From the NCBI GenBank assembly GCA_964594115.1, contig CAZQLD010000003.1, forward strand, positions 1 through 64,000: a stretch of 64,000 bases of DNA, written 5' to 3'. Under the pieces are notes generated by a model. The model saw nothing but the letters and a program-made list of their open reading frames with translations. It searched no databases and was not told the origin of the DNA. Below, piece by piece: positions 18,703 to 26,898 of this stretch. The DNA comes from MFWN01 sp964594115 (lineage in GTDB: Archaea > Nanobdellota > Nanobdellia > Pacearchaeales > GW2011-AR1). Numbering within the stretch: position 1 is the first letter of the stretch; every line of letters starts with the position of its first letter. A program made the position numbers and the translations under genes.

Positions 18703-19383
18703 ATGCCCCAAAAGAAAAAATTCTTCAAAGTTGAAATTCCTTTGACAAATTCAACAGTAGAACTACTTGCATATTCTATAGAATCCCTAAATAAAAGAAC
18801 AATAAAACTAGATTTAACAAGACAGCTAAGAGGTAAAAGTATGGAGGTTGTTTTTCAGGTAAAAGTAGAAAACAACAAAGCTACTGCAAACCCTATAAAG
18901 CTAACCCTACTACCTTTTTTTATTAGAAGAATGTTAAGGAAAAATATAAGTTATGTGGAGGATTCTTTTTCTGCAGAGTGCCAAGATGCTCAAATAAGAA
19001 TAAAACCTTTTCTTATTGCAAGAAAAAAAGTATCAAGAGCAGTAAGAAAAACTTTAAGACAAGAAGCAAAAAACTGGTTGGGAGATTATGTTAAAAATAA
19101 ACCCCACAAAGATGTTTTCTCAGATATCATAGGAAACAGACTTCAAAAACCCCTCTCTTTAAAACTCAAAAAAATTTATCCTCTTGCACTTTGCGAAATA
19201 AGAATGCTAAAAATTGAAAAATTAAAAGAGCAAGAGAAATTAAAAGTCACACTAGAAAAAGTGAAGAAAAAAGAAGAAAAAGTTGAAGAAACTAAAAAAG
19301 CAGAAGAAAAGCCAAAGGAAAAAGTTGAGAAAGCAGAAGAAAAGCCTAAAGAAGAAAATAAAGAAGAGGAAAAGAAAAAGTAA
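18703..19383 (+). CDS. rps3ae: Small ribosomal subunit protein eS1 (S3Ae)
   Basis: A 226-aa protein. The core (about residues 1-170) matches S3Ae: an N-terminal FKVEIP strand, RTIKLDLTRQLRGKSMEVVF, and YPLALCEIRMLKIEK near the end of the fold. The last 50 residues are a Lys/Glu repeat tail (EEKPKEKVEKAEEKPKEE), probably disordered. It is tightly packed between L44e and NDK, indicating one transcript. Confidence 0.94.
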   Translation: MPQKKKFFKVEIPLTNSTVELLAYSIESLNKRTIKLDLTRQLRGKSMEVVFQVKVENNKATANPIKLTLLPFFIRRMLRKNISYVEDSFSAECQDAQIRIKPFLIARKKVSRAVRKTLRQEAKNWLGDYVKNKPHKDVFSDIIGNRLQKPLSLKLKKIYPLALCEIRMLKIEKLKEQEKLKVTLEKVKKKEEKVEETKKAEEKPKEKVEKAEEKPKEENKEEEKKK

Positions 19384-19384
19384 A

Positions 19385-19873
19385 ATGATTCAGCAAACAC
19401 TAGTTCTAATTAAACCAGATGGAGTTCAGAGAGGACTTATTGGAGAGATTATTAAAAGGTTTGAACAAAGAGGGCTAAAAATGGTTGCAATGAAAATGGC
19501 CAATGTAGAAAAAAGCCTTGCAGAAAAGCATTATACAGAGAGTATAACAAAAAAACACGGGGAAAGAGTAAGAGATTATCTCATAAATTACTTAACTTCA
19601 GATCCTGTAATCGCAATAATAATCCAAGGTAGCAGTGCAATAGAAACAGTAAGAAAAATTGTTGGTTCTACATATCCTGGAGAAGCAGCCATAGGAACAA
19701 TTAGGGGGGATTTTGCCCACGCAAGCAAGCAGTATGTTAAAAAATTCCAAAAAGGAAAAAATCTTGTCCATGCTTCTGAAAATGAAGAAGCTGCAAAAAA
19801 GGAAATTGCGCTATGGTTCTCAGTGGATGAAATTCATGACTATAAGTTAAGTTATGATGAGCATATTATTTAA
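19385..19873 (+). CDS. ndk: Nucleoside diphosphate kinase
   Basis: The ATG one base after the S3Ae stop gives the canonical start MIQQTLVLIKPDGVQRGLIG; upstream in-frame starts lie inside S3Ae and encode only a Lys-rich shadow. About 162 aa. The catalytic His is in KNLVHASENEEAAKKEI, and the GTIRGDFA nucleotide-site segment is intact. The enzyme transfers the gamma phosphate from ATP to other NDPs through phosphohistidine. Length is a little above the usual 140-155 because of a C-terminal extension (SYDEHII). Confidence 0.96.
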   Translation: MIQQTLVLIKPDGVQRGLIGEIIKRFEQRGLKMVAMKMANVEKSLAEKHYTESITKKHGERVRDYLINYLTSDPVIAIIIQGSSAIETVRKIVGSTYPGEAAIGTIRGDFAHASKQYVKKFQKGKNLVHASENEEAAKKEIALWFSVDEIHDYKLSYDEHII

Positions 19874-19881
19874 ACAAAATC

Positions 19882-20298
19882 TTAGAAATCAATTTCTTTT
19901 AAACTAAAATCAGCCCCTCGTAGGGAATCATGATATTGAATAACTTTAAAATGGCATGCCCCAGAATTCCTTGCCCCATCTATATCTTTATCAGAATCTC
20001 CTATAACTAACAATTCTTCTGCATTTATTTTATAATCTTTTATTATTTTTGAAAAATCTTTAGGAGTTTGTTTTAACTCATAAAATCTGTCAAACGCCTC
20101 CACATTAACCCCAGACTCTTTTAAATCTATTTTTAAGTTTATCAAATCTGCATCAGATGCTCCAACTACTTTAATTCTTTTATCTCCACATTTGCGAAAA
20201 AATCCTTCCAAGCCCTTTCTTGGAGGCAACAAATTCTCAGCATCCTCGCTAGCTAAAACTGTTCCATAAATATCTAAAGCGATAACTTTAATTACCAT
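19882..20298 (-). CDS. HAD-superfamily hydrolase
   Basis: From the ATG at 20298 (138 aa). Motif I is DIYGT (nucleophile D9); the usual second Asp is Tyr, as in haloacid dehalogenase-type members. Motif II is the Ser in VVGASDAD, and motif III/IV is GDSDKDIDGARNSGA. The cap is small. A GTG four codons upstream is an alternative start. Probably a small-molecule phosphatase or related hydrolase; the substrate cannot be read from the sequence. Confidence 0.82.
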   Translation of the reverse strand: MVIKVIALDIYGTVLASEDAENLLPPRKGLEGFFRKCGDKRIKVVGASDADLINLKIDLKESGVNVEAFDRFYELKQTPKDFSKIIKDYKINAEELLVIGDSDKDIDGARNSGACHFKVIQYHDSLRGADFSLKEIDF

Positions 20299-20349
20299 AC
20301 TAACACACACCCAAAATACTTTTAAACCTTTTATTATTCTAATTCTTAG

Positions 20350-20424
20350 GCCTCAGTAGCTCAGTTGGTTTAGAGCAATTGCCTTGTAAGCAATAGGTCG
20401 CAGGTTCGAATCCTGCCTGAGGCT
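20350..20424 (+). tRNA. tRNA-Thr (anticodon TGT)
   Basis: A 75-nt cloverleaf: acceptor GCCTCAG/CTGAGGC, anticodon stem ATTGC/GCAAT with loop CTTGTAA (anticodon TGT), T arm GCAGG-TTCGAAT-CCTGC, and discriminator T as in archaeal tRNA-Thr. Intronless. Confidence 0.95.
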
Positions 20425-20434
20425 TTTCAAAGAA

Positions 20435-20992
20435 TCAGTCATCATTAACAGTGTCTGCTTTAGTATCTGCAATAAGGATATTAGCAATCTCAACTGGCAA
20501 ATTTACAATATCTCCTTTTTTAAATGGTCCAAGCTTCTCGCCATCTAAACCTAAAAACTCTTCTGTATCCAATAAAAATGTTATTAATTTATTTTTCTTT
20601 TTTTCCTCTTCCTGGCCATTAAGTAATTTTGTCAAATTTTTATCACCTTCTCCCATGCTCTCCATTATTTTATCAAACACCTCTTTCTCAAAAGCCAGCA
20701 TATTCTCATAATCTCTTTTTGAAATTCCAGTCTCAGCAGCAACAAAAGCTAAATTAAGTAATTTCTTTTTCCTTCTTAGTATCAGTTCTTTAAACATAGA
20801 AATAGCATTTTCAAACTGTTTTTTTGTTTTTGAAATAGCCTCAGAGAATATATCCGGAGATTTTTCAGAGATAGTCTTTTTTTCCTTCAGATAAGTAGCA
20901 ACCTCTTGAACAAAATTCTTATTTAATTGCTGTAATTGCTCTGAATATCTTTCTTTTCTCAAAGCTTCATAAATATCATTATAAGTTATCAT
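20435..20992 (-). CDS. GINS complex subunit (Gins51/Gins15-type)
   Basis: A 185-aa protein. The N-terminal helical A domain begins TYNDIYEALRKERYSEQLQQ and includes the KELILRRKKKLLNLA helix typical of GINS. A short C-terminal B domain (about residues 145-180, FKKGDIVNLPVEIANILIAD) follows; this A-then-B order is that of archaeal Gins51/15. GINS links Cdc45/GAN (RecJ-like) and MCM in the replicative helicase; the GAN/RecJ gene is about 6 kb downstream. The long linker (about 110-145) is Lys/Glu-rich. Confidence 0.8.
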   Translation of the reverse strand: MITYNDIYEALRKERYSEQLQQLNKNFVQEVATYLKEKKTISEKSPDIFSEAISKTKKQFENAISMFKELILRRKKKLLNLAFVAAETGISKRDYENMLAFEKEVFDKIMESMGEGDKNLTKLLNGQEEEKKKNKLITFLLDTEEFLGLDGEKLGPFKKGDIVNLPVEIANILIADTKADTVNDD

Positions 20993-21086
20993 ATGCCTAG
21001 TATCTTCTTTTTTCCAAAATTAAAAAGAAAATTTGGTTTTTAATAATTATTGTAATACAAAATAAATTAATTTAAATGTATTTAAA

Positions 21087-22343
21087 TTAAGCAAATCCAA
21101 TCTTCTTTAAAAACTCTTTCCCATAAATTTTGCCAAGCTTGCCTTTCTTCGCCTGAACCTCATTAAAAGCAACACATCCATCTTTCTCAACCTTTTCCTT
21201 GCCTTGCCCTCCAAAAAGCAAAACAGGAACCGGATCCGCAGAATGGCTTTTTAAATTACAAGGAGTAGAATGATCTGCGGTTACTGCCACCCTTACCTTG
21301 TTTTTTATGGCAAATTTCTTTAAAAATGAGAAAAATTTCCTATCAATCAGCTCAATCATTGCTTTTTTTTGATGGGGTTTATTATCGTGCCCAGCAGAAT
21401 CTGTTTCTTTAAAATACACTAAAAAATAATCAAACTGTTTTCTCTTTTTCTTAATTATACTTATTGATTTTTTAATCTCTAAAGCTAAATTTTTTCTAAA
21501 GTTTTTGTATGCATCATGACCTTTAAATTCTATTGCTTTGAAGTCAAACAAATTAATCCCTAATGACTTACAAACCCCCTTCATAACTGGAACAGAAGTA
21601 GAACAGACCCATTGCCCATATTTTGTTATTTTTTTAACAGAGATTCCTGGAGATCTCAAAAGAAGAATATTTGCAGGATAAAAACCTCTTTTCCTTCTTA
21701 GCTCATTGAGGGGATGTTCATTTAGCTTTAAAAAAGATTGTTCCACAAATTCATTTAGCATATTAGTTGTATACTCACTATTCTCGTCTTCATCTAAAGG
21801 TTCAGAAAATCTAAACTTACCTTGCTCAGATTTATCTGTAGGTTGATGTGCAGGATCCATTTCTGTTATATTATCTGAAAAACCACCTCTTAAAACTAAA
21901 ATGCCCCTATGCTGAAGTGTCGCCTTAAAAATATACTTACGGGGTAAAAAGATTTTATTTATATCTTTAGCTAAAACTTGAGCCTCTTTTGTAGTTAAGG
22001 TTCTTCCTGCTCTTCTATCTATTACATTTTTATCTTTAAGATTATCAATTGTTGCAAAATTAGCTCTTAAAGCTAAATCTCCTCTATCTAATTTTATCCC
22101 TTCCCCCATAGCTTCTAACCAGCCTCTTGGATAATCTTGCCAGTTTTGGCCAAACATAGAAATAACAGCTTCATGAGTTCCAGGAACAAAATCCTCATGC
22201 ACAGGATACAGCAAACCAAGTTGTCCTTGTTCTGCCATGTAATCTAAATTGGGTTTTTCTGCTACTTCTAAAGGAGTCCTTCCACCAAGTTGCCTGCAAG
22301 CCCTGTCCCCTAATCCATCAATTATTATTAATATACCTTTCAT
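21087..22343 (-). CDS. apgM: Cofactor-independent phosphoglycerate mutase, archaeal type
   Basis: A 418-aa alkaline-phosphatase-superfamily protein. The start MKGILIIIDGLGDR carries the metal-binding Asp (D9). The nucleophile region is VPGTHEAVISMFGQ: Thr56 sits where family members usually have Ser in GSD-type sequences. C-terminal metal ligands are in TADHSTPC and KSHSADPVP. It interconverts 3- and 2-phosphoglycerate in lower glycolysis. Length is normal. The Thr nucleophile is unusual but chemically acceptable in this superfamily. Monocistronic. Confidence 0.88.
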   Translation of the reverse strand: MKGILIIIDGLGDRACRQLGGRTPLEVAEKPNLDYMAEQGQLGLLYPVHEDFVPGTHEAVISMFGQNWQDYPRGWLEAMGEGIKLDRGDLALRANFATIDNLKDKNVIDRRAGRTLTTKEAQVLAKDINKIFLPRKYIFKATLQHRGILVLRGGFSDNITEMDPAHQPTDKSEQGKFRFSEPLDEDENSEYTTNMLNEFVEQSFLKLNEHPLNELRRKRGFYPANILLLRSPGISVKKITKYGQWVCSTSVPVMKGVCKSLGINLFDFKAIEFKGHDAYKNFRKNLALEIKKSISIIKKKRKQFDYFLVYFKETDSAGHDNKPHQKKAMIELIDRKFFSFLKKFAIKNKVRVAVTADHSTPCNLKSHSADPVPVLLFGGQGKEKVEKDGCVAFNEVQAKKGKLGKIYGKEFLKKIGFA

Positions 22344-22483
22344 ACAAAGATTAAGAAGTTCAAATTTATAAACTTAATTGTATTAGATTAGCTAAATTAT
22401 TATTTTTATCGACGATAAAGAGAATAAATTTGTCTTTCCAGAATATTAGTAAATATTATAAACCATTCTTGAGTATAATTCTT

Positions 22484-23659
22484 ATGTTTGAATTTTTTAA
22501 GAAAAAACTAAAGTCTTGGATTGGAAAAAGTAAAGAAGAGATAGAAGAAAAAGCAGAGGTAAAAGAAGAAGAAAAGCCAGAGATAAAAAAAATAGAAGAA
22601 GAAGTTGAAGAGATTGAAAAAGAGGTTGAAGAAGTTGAAGAAATAGGAGAAAAAGCAGAAGAAAAGCCAGAGATAAAAAAAATAGAAGAAGAAGTTGAAG
22701 AGATTGAAAAAGAGGTTGAAGAAGTTGAAGGAGAAAAAATAGAACTAATAAGCAGAGAAGCTCCAACAATAGAAGAACTTGGAAAAGAAAAAACAAGTAT
22801 CTTTAAAAAAATAAAAGGAAAATTTTCTTACAAACTCTCAGAAGAAGATTTCGAAAATATATTTGAAAAATTAGAACTCCTCTTACTTGAAAATAACGTG
22901 GCTTTAGAAGCCACTGAAAGCATAAAAGAACAACTTAAAGAAGAACTCCTGGAAAAAGAAATAAAAAAAGAAAATCTAGAGCAAGAGATAAAACAAGCAT
23001 TAAAAAAAGCAATAGAAAATATTTTGATTGAGCCTGATGATATTCTAAGTCTTGTAAAAGAAAAACAACCTTTTGTTATTGTATTTTTTGGTATTAATGG
23101 CACAGGAAAAACAACAACAATAGCTAAACTCGCCAATTTCTTTAAACAAAATAATATTTCCTGTGTTTTAGCAGCTTCTGATACATTTAGAGCAGCTTCA
23201 ATAGAACAGCTTCAAGAACACAGTTCTAAACTAAATATTAAGCTAATTAAACATGATTATGGAGCAGATCCTGCAGCAGTAGCTTTTGATGCAATAAAGC
23301 ATGCAAAAGCACATAACATACAAGTTGTTTTAATAGATACTGCTGGAAGAATGCATACAAAAGAAAATCTTCTAAATGAAATGGAAAAAATCTGCAGGGT
23401 TACAGATCCAGACTTAAAAATATTTGTGGCAGAAAGCATAGCTGGAAATGATGCAATTCAGCAAGCAAAAAACTTCGATGAATCAATAGGTATTGATGGA
23501 AGTATTCTAACAAAAGCAGATGTTGATGAAAAAGGTGGAACAGCCATTTCTATAAGCTATGTAACAAAAAAGCCGATTCTTTATCTAGGAATGGGCCAAA
23601 ATTACGAAGATTTAGAACTCTTTAATAAAGAAAAATTTATTGAAAAATTGGGATTGTGA
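22484..23659 (+). CDS. ftsY: Signal recognition particle receptor FtsY
   Basis: The ATG at 22484 gives the short amphipathic membrane-binding helix MFEFFKKKLKSWIGK; an upstream start at 22430 would add an unlikely leader. 391 aa: acidic N-terminus with an internal duplication (about residues 29-82), N domain (about 115-185), and G domain with P-loop GINGTGKTT (203-211), DTAGR (285-289) and TKAD (343-346). It pairs with SRP54, encoded just downstream, to dock ribosomes at the Sec translocon. Confidence 0.96.
   Translation: MFEFFKKKLKSWIGKSKEEIEEKAEVKEEEKPEIKKIEEEVEEIEKEVEEVEEIGEKAEEKPEIKKIEEEVEEIEKEVEEVEGEKIELISREAPTIEELGKEKTSIFKKIKGKFSYKLSEEDFENIFEKLELLLLENNVALEATESIKEQLKEELLEKEIKKENLEQEIKQALKKAIENILIEPDDILSLVKEKQPFVIVFFGINGTGKTTTIAKLANFFKQNNISCVLAASDTFRAASIEQLQEHSSKLNIKLIKHDYGADPAAVAFDAIKHAKAHNIQVVLIDTAGRMHTKENLLNEMEKICRVTDPDLKIFVAESIAGNDAIQQAKNFDESIGIDGSILTKADVDEKGGTAISISYVTKKPILYLGMGQNYEDLELFNKEKFIEKLGL
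22567..22730 (+). repeat. Exact 74-bp duplication inside ftsY
   Basis: Bases 22567-22640 recur exactly at 22657-22730 (period 90 bp, 30 codons). They encode the same acidic segment, EKPEIKKIEEEVEEIEKEVE and following residues, twice. The identity at DNA level, including synonymous positions, suggests a recent tandem duplication. Confidence 0.9.
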
Positions 23660-23744
23660 ATTTCTGGAACTAAAAAACAGAAAAGGAAGCATTTATAAAA
23701 GGGACTAATCTGTTTTTAGATAATAAAATTTAATAAACTATAAA

Positions 23745-23945
<201 letters not shown>

Positions 23946-24034
23946 TCATATTCAGAAACTCTTTGACTAGAATTTTTTCTTATTTTGTTTAACATATACA
24001 CTTAATTTATAAACATCTCTTTTTTATTATATTT

Positions 24035-25414
24035 ATGTTATCATCATTAGGCTCGGCATTAAAGAAAACATTTGACAAGTTAGCTGGAAGCATTTTCCTA
24101 GATAAAAAAACTATTGATGCTGTTGTTAAAAATCTTCAAAGAGCACTAATAGAAGCAGATGTTAATGTTGCTTTGGTTGCAGAACTAAGTGAAAAAATAA
24201 GAAAAGCAGCTTCTGAAGAGAAAATCAAAGGGAAAAACATAGATAGAAAAGAACATCTCGTAAAACTTTTGCATGATGAGATTCTATATATGCTTGGAGG
24301 TGAGAAAAAAGAATTAGATATTAAAGGTAAAAAAAGAATTATGATGTTGGGGTTGTATGGTGCAGGAAAAACAACATCAGTTGCAAAATTAGCCCTTTAT
24401 TACAGTAAAAGAGGAAAAAAACCATGCCTTCTTGGATTAGATGTACACCGCCCAGCAGCACCTGACCAGCTTGAACAACTAGCTAAAAAAATCAAAATTC
24501 CTGTTTTTATTGATAAAAAAGAAAAAGATCCTCTAAAAATTTACAAGAATTTTCAAAAACAACTTGAAGCATATGACTTAATCTTAATTGATACTGCAGG
24601 TAGGCACTCTCTTGATAAAGAACTTATTAAAGAAATAGAAGAACTGGAAAAAGAAATCAATCCAGATTACCTGTTGTTAGTAATGCCTGCTGACATTGGC
24701 CAGGCTGCAAAAAAACAAGCTTCTGAATTTCAAAAAGCATGCAAAATTAATGGAGTCATAATAACAAGAATGGATTCTTCTGCTAAAGGCGGAGGAGCTC
24801 TCACAGCTTGTGCAGAAACACAAGCCCCTGTTTTTTTCATAGGAACAGGTGAAAAAATGCCAGACATAGAAACATTTGTACCTTCTGCTTTTATTTCTAG
24901 AATTTTGGGGTTAGGAGATTTAGAAAGTTTAATAGAAAAAGTCAAAACAGCCACAGAATTCGATGGAAAAAAACAGAAAAAATTAAAAAAGAAACTTGAA
25001 GAGGGAAAATTTAATTTAAGAGATTTACAAGAACAACTAAAATCAGTAAAATCTCTTGGCAGTCTATCAAAAATAACAGAGATGATCCCTGGTTTAGGAA
25101 AAGCAAAGATTCCAGAAAATCTTTTAGGCGCACAAGAAGATAAAATTAAAAAATGGAGCCATATAATAGACTCAATGACAGAAGAAGAAATTGAAAACCC
25201 GGAAATACTAGAAAAACAAACTTCTCGACTTAAAAGAATAGCTAAAGGCTCTGGAACCTCCACTACAGACATAAGACAACTCCTCAAACAACATAAGCTT
25301 TTAAAAGATATCGCCTCAGGAGGAGATATTGCAGATATAGACCCTTCTCAAGGATTAAGCCAAAAACAACTTCAAAAACTTGCAAAGAAGTTTGGGAAGA
25401 AGATTAGGCTTTAA
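24035..25414 (+). CDS. srp54: Signal recognition particle protein SRP54
   Basis: A 459-aa protein of normal length. N domain at about 1-90; G domain with P-loop GLYGAGKTT (106-114), the RPAAPDQL segment, DTAGRH and TRMDSSAKGGGA; Met-containing M domain at about 300-440 with the RNA-binding GSGTSTTDIRQLLKQ helix-turn-helix. It binds signal sequences and SRP RNA and hands ribosomes to FtsY. No SRP RNA was recognised in this window. Confidence 0.97.
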   Translation: MLSSLGSALKKTFDKLAGSIFLDKKTIDAVVKNLQRALIEADVNVALVAELSEKIRKAASEEKIKGKNIDRKEHLVKLLHDEILYMLGGEKKELDIKGKKRIMMLGLYGAGKTTSVAKLALYYSKRGKKPCLLGLDVHRPAAPDQLEQLAKKIKIPVFIDKKEKDPLKIYKNFQKQLEAYDLILIDTAGRHSLDKELIKEIEELEKEINPDYLLLVMPADIGQAAKKQASEFQKACKINGVIITRMDSSAKGGGALTACAETQAPVFFIGTGEKMPDIETFVPSAFISRILGLGDLESLIEKVKTATEFDGKKQKKLKKKLEEGKFNLRDLQEQLKSVKSLGSLSKITEMIPGLGKAKIPENLLGAQEDKIKKWSHIIDSMTEEEIENPEILEKQTSRLKRIAKGSGTSTTDIRQLLKQHKLLKDIASGGDIADIDPSQGLSQKQLQKLAKKFGKKIRL

Positions 25415-25643
25415 AATTAATATGCCAACCTTTTTTGTCTCTTCTGATAATAGCCAAATAATTCAAATTATTTTCACTAAAAATTTCGTTTTTAACAACA
25501 TAGGCCTCAAAAATTTCTTCGTCATCATTCTTTTTAATTATTTTCAGATACAAAGCTTTCTCTCCAGGAAGCCTTGCTTCACTAAGTATATGAATAACAT
25601 TTTCATTGTTGATTAATTTCTCTATAGGGATATATTTTTTCAT
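25404..25643 (-). CDS. Hypothetical protein (79 aa)
   Basis: Starts MKKYIPIEKLINNENVIHIL. Mixed alpha/beta, soluble, with a strand-rich middle (KALYLKIIKKNDDEEIFEAY). No family recognised. It overlaps the 3' end of srp54 by 11 bases tail to tail. An opposite-strand frame over the same bases has no domain-like features, so the minus-strand reading is preferred. Confidence 0.5.
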   Translation of the reverse strand: MKKYIPIEKLINNENVIHILSEARLPGEKALYLKIIKKNDDEEIFEAYVVKNEIFSENNLNYLAIIRRDKKGWHINFKA

Positions 25644-25692
25644 AATTTTTTAGATTACTTAGTTTTTTAAATAATATTATAGTTAACTATAC

Positions 25693-26292
25693 ATGAAACC
25701 CAAAATAATCCAGCAAGGAGCAGAAGCTATCTTAATTAAAAAAAAAGGGTATTTAATAAAAGATAGGATCAAAAAAGGCTACCGCCTGCCTGTCTTGGAT
25801 GAAAAGCTGCGTAAACAAAGAACAAGAAAAGAAGCCAAGCTCCTTGACAAAACCTCTTCTCTGATTTCTGTTCCTGAGGTTATTGAAACAAATAACAAGG
25901 ATAAAATAAAAATGCAGTTCATCAAAGGAAAAAAATTATCTGAACATCTAGACAATATGAAAAATTCCATAAAAATATGTGAAGAAATTGGCAAACAAGT
26001 ATCTATTTTACATGATAATGATGTTATACACGGAGATTTAACAACCTCAAATATGATTTACAATAAAAAAGTTTATTTTATAGATTTTGGTCTGGGAGTT
26101 CATAGCCACAGGATTGAAGACAAAGCTGTAGACTTGCATCTTTTGAGGAAAGCGTTAGAAGCCAAACACTTCTTGCACTGGAAAGAATTTTTCTCTTCTG
26201 TCTTAAAAGGATATAATAGCAAAGATAAAGAAAAAGTCTTAAAACAGTTAAAAAGAGTAGAATCAAGAGGAAGATATAAGAAAGGCTTTTAA
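25693..26292 (+). CDS. bud32: Bud32/PRPK-type kinase of the KEOPS complex
   Basis: A 199-aa minimal RIO-like kinase. N-terminal QQGAEAILI, Lys-rich N-lobe, catalytic IHGDLTTSN (HGD at 113-115), and DFGLG (131-135). In archaea Bud32 works with Kae1, Cgi121 and Pcc1 to make t6A37 on ANN-decoding tRNAs, which would include the tRNA-Thr and tRNA-Arg(TCT) here. No other KEOPS gene is adjacent, and it is not fused to Kae1. Confidence 0.93.
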   Translation: MKPKIIQQGAEAILIKKKGYLIKDRIKKGYRLPVLDEKLRKQRTRKEAKLLDKTSSLISVPEVIETNNKDKIKMQFIKGKKLSEHLDNMKNSIKICEEIGKQVSILHDNDVIHGDLTTSNMIYNKKVYFIDFGLGVHSHRIEDKAVDLHLLRKALEAKHFLHWKEFFSSVLKGYNSKDKEKVLKQLKRVESRGRYKKGF

Positions 26293-26316
26293 ATTAAGTT
26301 TATCTATTTCTTACAT

Positions 26317-26418
26317 AGCCCCGTAGTCTAGCGGTCAAGGATGCTGCCCTTTGGTCCAAATCATAAGATTTGCTAAGGCAGAAAGGCAGTGACCCGGGTT
26401 CGAATCCTGGCGGGGCTA
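26317..26418 (+). tRNA. tRNA-Gln (anticodon TTG) with about 29-nt intron
   Basis: Acceptor AGCCCCG/CGGGGCT, anticodon stem CTGCC/GGCAG, loop CTTTGG plus A, anticodon TTG, T arm CCGGG-TTCGAAT-CCTGG, discriminator A. The best-fitting exons are 26317-26354 and 26384-26418, with an intron at 26355-26383 after position 37 that forms a CAAATC/GATTTG hairpin. A second GGCAG lies just inside the intron end, so the 3' junction is less certain than the rest. Confidence 0.88.
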
Positions 26419-26475
26419 TTTTGCTACTCTCCAATTCACAATAAGATTTTTAAATGCAAAAAACAAAGATTTAAA

Positions 26476-26850
26476 ATGACTAAAGGAAAAACAAGGGATA
26501 AAAAGGCAGACAGCTTAGAGAAAGAAAAACCAGTATGGTTCAAATTCAGTAATGAAGATGTAGAAGCAATTGTTTTAAAACTCGCAAAACAGGGTTTAAC
26601 ATCAGAGAAAATTGGCCTTGCCCTAAGAGATACTTATGGTATCCCAACAACAAAACTTTCTGGGAAAAAAATCAGCCAGATTTTAAAAGAAAATAAACTG
26701 TACAAAGATGCGGAGTTTGAAAATCTTGAAAAAAAACAGCAAACAATTAAAGAACACCTAGCAAAAAATAAGCAGGATGAAAAATCAAAAAGAGCCTTAA
26801 CAATAATAACTGCAAGAATTTCTAAACTTAAAAAATATAAAAAGAGGTAA
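26476..26850 (+). CDS. rps15: Small ribosomal subunit protein uS15
   Basis: The start at 26476 (MTKGKTRDKKADSLE) is preferred because earlier in-frame starts run into the tRNA-Gln gene. 124 aa. S15 signatures: KPVWFKFSNEDVEAIVLKLAKQG, GLALRDTYGIPTTK, and a C-terminal SKRALTIITARISKLKKYKK helix. Normal for archaeal S15, which carries an N-terminal extension relative to bacteria. Followed by the GAN/RecJ gene, an arrangement seen in other archaea. Confidence 0.95.
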   Translation: MTKGKTRDKKADSLEKEKPVWFKFSNEDVEAIVLKLAKQGLTSEKIGLALRDTYGIPTTKLSGKKISQILKENKLYKDAEFENLEKKQQTIKEHLAKNKQDEKSKRALTIITARISKLKKYKKR

Positions 26851-26898
26851 ACCTACATAAACTTTGAAAATCTTTGATTTTCACTGTTAAAAAACAAA

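Noticed and set aside
22497..22796. Leu/Phe-rich minus-strand frame of 99 codons
   Set aside because: Complement of the GAA/AAA-rich acidic region of ftsY; composition artefact.
25380..25616. Plus-strand frame of 78 codons after srp54
   Set aside because: It starts inside srp54 and lies opposite a more protein-like minus-strand frame; Phe/Asn-rich and without features.
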